DNA of 64,000 nucleotides. It comes from Urophycis tenuis. Lineage: Eukaryota > Chordata > Actinopteri > Gadiformes > Phycidae. The position numbers and the translations under genes were made by a program. Numbering within the stretch: the stretch's first letter is position 1; each line of letters opens with the position of its first letter. Positions 23,801 to 35,800 of the stretch are shown here, piece after piece. The stretch is taken from the NCBI GenBank assembly GCA_036785325.1, contig JAXIVH010000126.1, positions 373,286-437,285 on the forward strand, read 5' to 3'. Under the pieces are notes generated by a model, which saw only the letters and a program-made list of their open reading frames with translations, was not told the origin of the DNA and made no database searches.

Positions 23801-26800
23801 CGGAAATATTTGAATATATGCTCAAGGGTTGTGGCCTGGTCCGATCTCAGAGACCGGGATCAGGCCTCTCACGGCCTTTTTCAACTGATCGTATCGCTAT
23901 ATTGAGCATGAACCTAGGTTTTTGTTTTACTTCAGCATCACACAGGTGTTGTCAAAAGGAGAGCACAATTTGTGGCAGGACGCAGCTAAAATCAAAGATA
24001 CTGCTAAAATGTGTCGATTTTAAGTTGGATGAAAGCAGCCAAATAGTGGTTTGTAATGTCTACAATGCAAGGATTTCGCAGGGCGGTAGTAACAGAGCTG
24101 CATTCAATACTAGCAATTTGATACAAGATCTACAAAATAAACATTCAATAGTACACAGTGAGTTCACTAAGCCAACTTAGGCAAACACTGCACCGAAGCA
24201 ACAAACACTGGAAGATACTTTGAAAAGAAGAGAGAAATTTTTGAGAAGATTTTTGAGAGGGTAATTTAATTAATTGCTTTGGATGATGATGATATTTTGG
24301 AGCTTTTGGAGCCACAGTACACCCTACCCCTTCAACACTACATTTCAGACACTGCCCTACAGAGAGACCACTTTCGAGGTCTTTCATCAGATGTGACTTC
24401 TATTGGCTTTACTACAGACATTTGGAGTTTTGGTGTTTGCCTGATGTCATTGCTTAGCATCACTGCACACTGAAATGTAAATAGGGGAAGGCGAAATGGC
24501 AAAAATATATCGCAATATTTCAGGGAGGATCCTTAAAATTATCACAATTTTTTTTTAATTTCTTTAAAGATTTTGAAGTTACTGATTCATTCAACCAAAC
24601 TAAGCTATTTTCCAAATTAAAGATTTGTTTAGGAAAATATAAACAAACAAAAGATCAGAGACCATTCACGGCAAGTACCTTTTCAAGCTTATGTTTTTAA
24701 TTAAGTATGCAATTTAAAGTATTAACATTCAGCAAATATTTGTTATCATGCTCTATACTTGTAATAAAGAACAAATCAAAACCTGACTCCCAAAACCAAA
24801 CAACGCTACAATAGAACTGTTGTACAGCATGTGATATATATACACATACATACATACATTACATTACTGAATTACATTATTTACATACATTACTGAATAA
24901 AAGGGAACAACTACAAACATATCCAAACATGAAAACAACAAATATTAGACAATTTAATACCATGCGTTAAGTTTTTGGTCTTACAGTTGTTTAGATTTAG
25001 CTTAGTGTTGTTGCTCCTCGTCTAGAAGGGTTTGCTACTTTAGGCAAATGTTATAAATGACGGGATATTTAGTGTCAATATTTTTGCTTCAAAATTTGCT
25101 GTAAGTCAGAAGAAGCCAGATGTTCTGAGCCCTAGCTGATGTGTGTGTGTATGTGTGTTTTAAATGCCATGCTCGACCGAGCGACATGTCCAATTGCCTC
25201 TCAACTGGTAGCTAGATACACTCACAGGACAGCCAGTTGGATTTGTAGTGTGATGTGGACGCAGTAGTGATGTGGACGCTGCAGTGATGTGGACGTTGTA
25301 GTGATGTGGACGCTGTAGTGATGTGGACGCTGTAGCGATGTGGACGCTGTAGCGATGTGGACGCCGTAGCGATGTGGACGCTGTAGCGATGTGGACGCTG
25401 TAGCGATGTGGACGCTGTAGCGATGTGGACGCTGTAGCGATGTGGACGCTATAGTGATGTGGATGCTGTAGCGATGTGGACGCCGTAGTGATGACACTGT
25501 AGTGATGTGGACGCTGTGGTGATGTGGACGCTGCGCACGCTACGGCGTTACATGCAGTGGGCATGCGGTGCCGAGGAATGTCAAAAGATGCTTGAAAAAT
25601 TTGAAGAGTGAATATTCTCTGATGCATACGCACATTTATATTTTAAACTAATAAAATGTGCAGAATTACTGCACATCACAATACTCCCAATCCTCTATGA
25701 ATGCAGATTATGGCGACATTTTAATCTTTCACAACCTACTATAACTTTAAAGGAAACCACATCCACATCAGTCAGTTAAAGAGTTAAAATTCTTGTCTTT
25801 CATAATTATGTGACTGCACACTGTCTCTTATTCCGAATGCTCACTCATTAAATTCCACACTTTGCGTTACTTTTTCCGTCCATTTATGGAGAGTTGCATT
25901 TGCATTAGATTATGAGGAACTCTTTCCATTGTTTGCTAATTTGTTGTCCATGTGTAGCTATTGAAGCAAAACTGAAGAACGCTTTCATACAATATCAATC
26001 TGCAGAGGGACACATCCTATAAGGATCCCCCATATTAACGTAATGTCACTGATCAATGCAGACTACCAATGTTCTTGCTTTAACTACAGATTTATCAAAA
26101 TTCAAATAAATTAAACCCATCTTCTGGTTCAGATCTCCACATTTCACATCTGCCGCTAAGACTTTCTCTCATCACAAATAGCTTGAATACAATTCCCCTA
26201 CAATTTTCCCCTACAAAAGCTGCTAACTACTGTACTGAATGGTTATAAGAAATCAATTGAACCAATGCAGTTAAACATGCTGAGCAGACGGTCTGCTGCA
26301 GATTATACACAAATAGGTCATGGTGCCTCTTCCCCTTTCATTTAATCCATGAGTATATGGTTTAAGATTGTACACAAAGTGATACGCAAAATGGCAATGG
26401 CGAAGGTAAACTGAAACTCGCTAATCAAGTTAAAAGACGGATAATGGAAGCCTCCATGAGGATCTGATTCTTTGCTTTTTTTCTATGATGGAACAAATAT
26501 TTCACGTTTGCCTGAAATGCATCTGTAGACAGGGCACCAGCACTCATGAAAAGGGACCATCCACTGTTTTATGAGTACTGATACTTCAAGAATGACACTG
26601 TTTCAAGCTTTATGTCCTATGAGTTGTGTGGATGTGTGACAGCGGGGCAGTGTGTGTTCAGCATTCCATTGCTCGCTGAAAGCATAGCGGCCGTGCCAAA
26701 CATTTTACTTCATTGGAGAACTGGGCACATGGCTGCGAGTTACTCTATAACCAGTGCAAGTCAACTCCATCTGAACCAAGCACTCAAACTCCTGCCACTG

Positions 26801-29800
26801 AGTGGAATAATAATTTTTAAAAAACGAGTTTGACTGCAAATCACCGGATAATCAAAATGACCCATTGCCGAATGTGCACATGCATCGGAGAGTATTCACT
26901 CTTCAACCTTTTCAATGGTCTTTGGACATTCCTCTCGATGCCATGCTACGGGTGGACAGAACTTGACCGTGGTGTCAATAGTAGTGCGCAGACCTCCAGC
27001 AAGGAGGTGTATTGAGGCCAGATGTTATTTAAGAAGAGTACTTAAGAAGTACTGACTGCAAATATAAACACCTACGCAAAGTATTGGGGACATCAGTTTA
27101 CTGAATACCATGTAAAACCATTAAAAACACTGACCATGATGTAATTGTGTACAATAACAAAATTCTCAATGCTAGAAATTTACTAATTGGGTGTAAAAAC
27201 ACACCTAGTGTAAGCACAAACAAGTGACCAGTGACACACTTAAAAGGTATAATATGCCATTTCTGCAGCTAGGGGTTTCTAAATCAACCACCATTGAAAG
27301 AGAGAATCTGTTTGAAGTGACTCATTTCATGTTCACGGATGTGTATAAATAGTATTAAAGTTGTATTTACATTGCGTTATGTCAGTTAATTCTAATGAAA
27401 TTGCCGCAATTAACATAAAGTTAACCTGCTAATTTACAGTTAGATAAGTCGACTACCCAAACAACGGCATAAATACAAAAATAATGTTATGAGCATGTTG
27501 AACGTTGTGGTAAGTTCACACCTTTACACATCACTAGTGTTCCCACAGAACTAGTTTCTGGTGGTCAGGTACCAGCACTCAACTCTATGGAGCCATAGTC
27601 TGATCTATATTTCTACACAATTCCCTAAATAATAGCCTAATTATAATGTAGTTAAACATTTCAAAATGTTAACAAGGATTAAAATCACTGCTTAGAAACT
27701 TTCGCAGGCATTTTTTTCGGCCGAAAACGCTTACAAAACAAGCACATGAGTACTTGTGTGTGTTTGATTCAAGTTTTTGCTGTTGTATCCTCAATACTGA
27801 TTTGCAAACTCTGGATTGACATGTTATAAATTCTGGCAGCCATCTTCTCTGTGAGGAAAAGCCAACAACAATCCTTCCTCCCGTGCATGATGATGCTTTG
27901 ATTCAGAGTGTGAATGGAGAGGGGAGGTTCACAGACGGTTCGTTGTCAGTGTTGAGAGAGTGAGAGAGAGAGGGAGAGAGAGAGAGAGAGGGAGAGAAAG
28001 AGAGGGAGAGAGAGAGGGAGAGAGAGAGAGGGGGAGGGAGAGAGGGGGAGAGAGAGAGGGGGAGAGCGAGGGTGAATCAGTGCTCTACAATGAAATAAGA
28101 CTTTACCCATTTTAAATTGAAAAAAAGAAATGTAATTCTCTGGGTTTGAACATTATTGGAAACAATTACAAACAAATACAGTTTATACTACAGGTCATTT
28201 ACAGATTATAATACAGTATAACAGTGAGAAATTGGTAGGGCTGGCCAATGGGAAATTGATTATTTGCCATTTTTACTTTGGAGTAAACTTTTTCATGGAG
28301 AGTTCTGGGGGGGGGGGGGGGGGCGTGTTATGACCCATGCCAACTTTGTGATACTTTTTTAATGCCATCGTTGTGCATGAACGTGACAATTTTCTGTTTA
28401 GCTTTAGAGAAAAACTGAAAAGCACTTTAAACTTTAAAACTTAAAAAAAAAAAAAAAAAAGTGAAATGTATACATCCATCAAGAAAGCTCTTTATTTGTC
28501 ACTTGGCTATTTGATGATGACGATGACATTATTTTGGAAGCACCTACTGGCACCTTACAGGCCACCGTAGTTCACCTACGTTGTTGAAAAGGGAGAGGTA
28601 GTGGGGGATTCAGTTGGTTACAATCAACGCTAAATACAAATTCAACGCGAAATGCCAGTTAATTCTACACACTGCTCCTATAAATGTTTTTCTGGTTTGT
28701 CATCAACCACTCAATTCCTTGTGTGCAAAACACCTTAAATAAATCCCAATCAATGATCAATGAAAATAAATGCTTTCGTTGATTAACAGTTGCAAACTGA
28801 ATGGTATTTGTGAGCTTTTGTAGTTGCAGGGGCGAGTCATATGATTTTTTTAATCATCATGTTAAATATTTCTCCAAACCTCCCCAAAGGCTATCCCCGA
28901 CTTGTTTGACGTCTTAAATCATAAGGGATGACACCTGCAACCTTTCAAGTAGGGTTGGGCGGTAATACGGTAATAAGGTATCCCGCGGTATCTAAAAATA
29001 GCAACGGTATCAGTTTCATTACCGTCATTAAAAAAATCTGCTGCGCATATAGGCCAGAGACACTTATATAGGTGGAGACACATCACTTAAAAAGTCCTCC
29101 CATAGAAATGTATTGCGGCCGTTCGTAATGCAAAGATGGCGGAGTTGAGAAACTGGAAGTCCTGCCTTGCAGTAAAAATAGCCAATCGCATTGTTGAACG
29201 CTGTATGACTGACGGTTAGCCTTTTGTTTACTATCTCCGTCACTATGGTGATAGCCATGCCGCGAATGTTTGCGCAGGCGTACTGAGAAATTGCCGTGTT
29301 AAATAATGTTTTTTAGCTTTATTTGAGCAATCTACGGGCAGTTTTTGACATTGTTCAATTCAGATTTAAACAAGGATTTGCACAATATACTTTTTAAGTC
29401 AGTACGACCCGCCAATCTGTTTCTGACCGGTATAAGCGCAAGCCGACATTTTCATGACTCCGTCTGAGCCCTACTAAGTGATTTTTAATTAGTCACGGTA
29501 ATACCGTATACCCCGGTAAAATGTGGAGAAGGTTTAACGGTATCAAAATTTGGATACCGCCCAACCCTACTTTCAAGTGATGCCTTATTCGAAAAGTTGC
29601 AAGATCATGTTTGTTAATTAAACAGTCAATACATCTCTTTATGTTCTGTTCCATTTTGTAGGTATTTTTTCGAAGAATACCAATGAAAATGACATTAAAA
29701 GCCTAGGCCAAATAATTCTAATTAGAAATTATTTATTATATTGTAAAATTTTAAACTTTGCTTGATTATCTTCGATAATAAAGTAATAGGTTTTACATTG

Positions 29801-32800
29801 GGTATGTGGGGAATTTGGGAATTTTAATTTATATACATCTATATCTATATATATATATATATATAAAATAAAGGCTTCAGGTTGGCCAATCAAGATAAAA
29901 CAGTCCATCATGACCAATCAAACACTGAAGAAGTTGGTGGCCATTACAGTTTCTATATTGGGGTAGTGAAGATGAGTAGAAGGCTTATTTGAAGTCAAAA
30001 TGTTAACAAAATAATCATTTAGTGCATTCTAAGTTTGTTTCCCCCCAGATAACATAAGTAACCTGGCAACTAAGGTAAGGATCTCCATTCAGTTCGTAGG
30101 CCTGAACCCAGAAAGGCAAAACAGAGTTTGATTCACATGTCTCTCCCAACATATCAGTAAAACATTTTTTTAACAAATGCTGGATCTTTTCAATGGGATT
30201 CAGATAGTCAGCTCTTCTACAGACTTGAATCATGCCAGCCTCAAACTTTAACAATGTCCCTGCTAAGCTCATGACAGCGACTAGAGTAGTCTGAAAGAAA
30301 TAACTACTATAAAAAGGGAAAACATTCTTACCGTTACTTGGCACTTAAATGGTCTCTCTGATGAGTGGACATGTTTGACATGACAGCTTAGGTGGTCAGG
30401 TCTGAGGAGAAGAGTAAGAAAGCTCACATATACACACACACTTTAGAATAAAGCTGCATTTAGCTGCATTTTAGATGAATGTGTGGCAATCATGTTAAAA
30501 GATAGATAGAAGGAATATTTCTGACACCTTGTTGAAATCAATGCCATAAATAATAATTGCTTTTCTGTTTGGCCATGGGGAGAATCTACACAGACAAAAT
30601 GCCACACAATATGTTATACTGTGTGTGTAATGCTTTTTACATTAGCGTAATGCCTTGTTCTTATATGCTGTCGTGGGTTTGAGGACATTCAGCCAAGATG
30701 TTAATCACACCGCTACAGCCTCACAGAGAAAGCAGGATTGACTCCCGGATGGGCTATTTTATTCTAGAAAGTTTCCAGTTCAGATGTTTTTTAATGGATT
30801 AAATAGCTGTGGTAGAAAAGCTACATGGTGCAAGTTTAAGATGAGCTGAACAACGTTGGACTATACATTATTTATTTTTAAAGTTGGACTGTTTGCAACA
30901 ATTGTATTCTAATGAGAAACAAACCTAAATGAACTATGAGCTTGTAGTTTTGATTAAAAGAAATGTCATCAAGGCATAAAAGACACATTAAATATTGATA
31001 ACCTACAAACAAAATCGGACATTCCCGTGTGTGTGTGTGTGTGTGTGTGCACCAATCATTAAGAATGCACAGGGTTCACTGATACATACCTGGAGAATCC
31101 CTTACCGCAGACAGAGCAGATGTAAGGCTTGTGAACAGCGCCATTGTGTGAGCGTACGTGACAAGTCATGCGGTCCTTCCGCTTGAATCTCTGCTGGCAA
31201 ATGGGGCACTCAAATGGCTTCTCGTCAGAGTGCGACAGCTTGTGGCGGTTCAGGTGGTAGACGTCGCGGAAAGCTTTTCCACACATGTCGCAGCCATGAT
31301 TCTTTTTCACAGGCTTGGGGGGCTTCTTAGCGATGTTGATGCCATGTTGATGGTGGTGCTGCATGGGAGCCATAATGCTAGTCCCAGTGGATGTGGTGGC
31401 TGTAGTCAGGATTCCAGCAACAGTGGAGATGTACGAGTTGCTGCTGTTCTGTCGGGATACAGTGGAGATAAGAGGCACCATAGTGGGAGCCGTGGGTATT
31501 TTCTTAGGCCTTGACACCATCTTAATACCAGTGTGACAGGATTCATGGCGCCGCAAATGATAGCTGTCCCTAAAGGCCTTATTGCAGTAGCCACAGATAA
31601 AGGGTGTCTTCGTTTTGGGCTCTTTCTTGACTATGGCAATTTGAGCCAAAGCACCGCCACCAATCCCATTAGCAACATTGTCCTTCAGGAGTTCTGTAGC
31701 ACTAACTGGGGGCTTCTGTTCCATTATGATAGGCAGAACTGGTTTCTGATCAGTCTCAGCGTTGAGGAGGGGGAGAAGGCCATTTCCAACCCCATGGTGT
31801 TGGTGATGCAAGGCTTCGTTTGCCTGCTGTAGAGATCAGAAGAAAAAAAAAGATGTTAGGAAATATTCATGGACAAGTAACTTAAGCACTCCTTCCCAAT
31901 GGCCATGGAACTAAGTCAACAAGGAGTTGCTAACAGACTGCCTGCTATTTAAGTTACAGCTGCAGAGCATCTCTTTTGAGTTCGTCCTGGATGTCTTCTT
32001 TTAATGCCTGCCAGGTTCCATATGGTCACACCTCTATATCTTCATAGCAGCTGTTCTGTATACCAGAATTCTGGTAGTGGCCTGTAAGGTATATATATAT
32101 ATATATACATAGTAGCGTTCCTCTTTTTGTTCAAGATCACAGAATCTGGTTTTGCCGTGTTCACAGTGTTAGTCTGTGTGCAACATTGTTGTGTCAATGA
32201 GCTGACTAAACAGTTTACTACAGACACAAGTCGCTAGAGATCAAAATGCTTTTTTGTGGTTTGTTCAAATTGTAAACCCACACATCAGTCAACAAAGTTA
32301 CAAAAACTGTTTTCAATTCATATTTCATACTTTCACTCAAAAATATGGGTGTGTATCTCTTCCTCTCAGCAATACTAAGTCTACCATTCAGGTACAGCCG
32401 TGGCATTTCAATACATCGAGGTTCAAAGCTGATTCAATAGGATCTGATTCAGCTCAGATTCAATACAATTTGATACGTTTCATCAAATATATGAAATCAA
32501 ATAAAATAGCAAATTGTTAGTTATGAGATTTGCAGGCCTACATAAAATGTTCAGCCAGTTTTCAGACTATGTTGGTATTTTTTTTGCTACAAAATAAAAA
32601 GATGGCCTAATAGAGGCCTAATGTATAATATATAAGGGCTAAATTGCTTGGCTAACTATTGCTTTAATGTCCACATTGAATGTGTTTTATTTGCCCGTTT
32701 GATTTCACAAATGTTGTAATATCACCAGAGAACAAGAAAATATTATCAACTATTAATACACGGCTTTGATGACCACTCCATTTTGAATGGTCTGGGGTTT

Positions 32801-35800
32801 CAGCAGCCCTTTTTCTGAACAAATAGTCATACAATATCAGATGGAGATCTGGCCCCTTTCCAAACGTCTAGGGATTTCCATAAGCAAGCTAGTTATTGGA
32901 AAGTTAGTTGTTGTCTGAATGCCGGCAGCAAACATACATACATCACATTTTACAGGAAATCATGCCTTACTAGACACTATGCTCTCCCCTTATTCTACTT
33001 CCAAACAAGCTGGAGATACACCAATTCACTTTGTAACACAGAACAACCTTTTTAAAGCATGGAAAATGGCTGTCCCAAACCATGTTACATTAATACATTC
33101 TGTTTCAATTAATGTGTGTTCAGGCCACAAGATTGGGGTAATTAAGGATACAAAGGGACTCAAACCAGTAACCGCATCATTAGATCCCTGCATCAAATCA
33201 CTGTTGTTTAGAGCTAGTATTAATTGGAATATTTGTATTTGAATATCTGTTCAACATAATTCAATTAAATTAAAAATTAAAAAGACTTAAAAACAACAGC
33301 ACGCAATTTCACCCACCCTCCCCTTTTCAAGTAATTCTGCAACATAATTACATTTACATTTAGCAGAGGCTTTTAACCAAAGCGACTTACAAAGAGTACA
33401 TTTTTCAGAAGGAGGTGAAACATTTTAGTGCTGCTAATTCAGTAAGAAAGTCGCCAGAACAAGTTTCAAGCATTTCAATTAGGTTAGCTAGGTTAACATA
33501 ACATATTACATGCTGAGGGTGCAGAATACACAAATGCCCTTTTATTGTCTGGCTCTTGTTGGTGCAACAAGTCGCTTTTTTAAGTAACTTAACTTATTTT
33601 GAAAATAAAAACCCAGTTTTAGCCTCAGCTTTTACCAGGTGAGAAGAGAAGAGAGGACCTTTCGGTCTTTGTTGGTCATTGTCAGTATTGTTTAGATATG
33701 GGAACGAAATTAGTTCTCTGCATTTGACCCATCCTATGGTACATAGGAGCAGGTACTGCCCATCAAGAGTTAACAACCTCTATTTACCTTCCCTCAAGAG
33801 TGACAAAATTACACTTTGTGGCCTATTCCTAAAGCGGGTAAACAACATCAAGTATTGTCTTTATCTGCATAAGGAAAATCTTAGGACCATTCGGAAAGGC
33901 GGGGGTGTTTTGAACAACAATAAAAGCATTTTGTAGATATTCAATGGCCTTTACAAGAGTTGATGCAGCAGTATATAACAGTGGCATCAGCACAAAAATG
34001 GAAGAGCATCTGACACTTTTGACCCATAATATGTATGTAATGAATAAAAGAGGACCCAATACAGAGCCACGTGGTACACCCTTGCAGATGAAGAGAACAT
34101 AGACCATTCTATCTAATGCATTGAGACCTAATACTAAAGAACCTTGCAACTGCTTGCTCTGAGAGTCCCAAGTTAAGAAGTCAACATTTTAAAACATCAT
34201 GGTTAACTGTGTCAAAAACCTTTGACAGATCAATATAGAGTGACACACAATGTTGCTTCTTGTCAAGAGTAACGGAAATGTAATTTACCACCTTTAGTGC
34301 AGCTGTGATGGTACTATGTTTTTTTTTATAAAGACTGACTCACAAGAGCTTTAATAATGTTCAATACTGATATATTAGATATTGGCTTATGGATATTTAA
34401 AATAGCTGGGTCATCCCTTTAAATAAAAGGCATAAAAATGTGTTTTTTCACATCCTAGTGAAGAGACTAAAGTGAAGAGACTAAAATGCTGGTTAAAACA
34501 AAATGTTGTCATGAAGCGCACAAGTATCCTTCATAACAAATGTAGGTACAACTTGCACATTTTTGGTTAAAAAAAATGCAACTTATCAATTTTCTTGATA
34601 AAAGAGAAGTATTTGTTCCTTAGTTGTCTAAAAGCAAGCCAATCAGTGACAGAACATGTTGTCCTTGACTTAGCCAAAGCCTCATGAATAGTGTCTGCTA
34701 ACTGAGACAAATACCATAGGTTATCATGCTCCTTTAAACTATCTCTTGAATGGGTGTATTTATGATTTGCTTAAAACTATCATCAAATGTCCAGGCTGTC
34801 TCCACATCACTATTCTACTGAGTATAATTGAACAGATCATGTTAAAACCCCTGTTCATTAGAATGTTTAAGATTCCTCTTGCAACAGATGCATGGTTTTA
34901 ATTTTGGGCTATTGGCTATTTTGGCTGAGAATTCATGAGGAACATTAGTCAACAACATACATGTATTTTCTGCTTAATGTAATAGCGTTGCATTAGTTTG
35001 GATAGTTAGTTAGCTGTATCAGCCTATATTATAGTATATTACGCTAACAGTAACCTATGTTTTCTGTCAAATTGATTATAGATGCAGTTTAGCGGAGCTG
35101 ATGAGGTGCTGCTCCTCCTACAAACAGCTGTGGACCCTGCACCTTTCTGCCTGTATATATCACTATTGTATGTCACTGGAATTTTGGGCTAGCTTACAAC
35201 TATGTGTGCTAACGATAGTTTTGTTACAAAAACTCTAGTTCTGTTATAATAGTCATAGTCGTCTAGGCCGGGCAAGCACTCTAAATAACCAAAATGGGTG
35301 ACTGAGGTGACACACAAATGCTTGTCTGTCGACTGTCATTTAACTATTCACTTTTGTCTACTTTATGCTCATCAAAACAAGCAATTGGTCCTTGTTAATG
35401 TTGAACAGTTGGCAGAGAGGATTGTCGGTTTGCACATTTCCTATTATGTAATACATATTTATTTTAATTGTTGCTGAAAGTTGCTTTTTCCACATAATAC
35501 ATTTGGTAATGTTTTCCGTTTGCTGGTTTCATTTAGAAAAAAAAACATTTTCATCAGGTTAGCTGATCCAAGTGACATTTTTATGAAATGTTCATGAAAT
35601 ATCTTCAAATATCGACATTGTCAAAATTAGGCTACAGAAAATATTGTGATATAATATTTTGCCCATATCGCCCAGTGTACACGCTAGGTTTCTAGAGCAA
35701 ATGTCTGTACTAAAAAGCAATGAAATCAAAAACATCTCATGTTTCAAAGTGTTCCCAATGGACATAACATTAAAATAGCTTTTTAGAAATGTATCCCGCT

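Noticed and set aside
24480..24560. Possible further terminal repeat of a hAT element after the transposase relic
   Set aside because: 'atatatcgcaatattt' resembles hAT-type subterminal sequence, as does a stretch near 35620-35690, but I could not find paired ends or target duplications.
25160..25633. Minus-strand 157-codon frame with 17-residue repeats
   Set aside because: Produced by the 17-bp minisatellite; no start context or splice partners.
29064..29258. 64-codon minus frame inside the hAT-type element
   Set aside because: No transposase motif; elements of this type are non-coding, and the frame is within chance length.
31158..31832. Plus-strand frames of 99 and 118 codons over vezf1 exon 2
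   Set aside because: Antisense to zinc-finger coding sequence with clear conservation on the minus strand.
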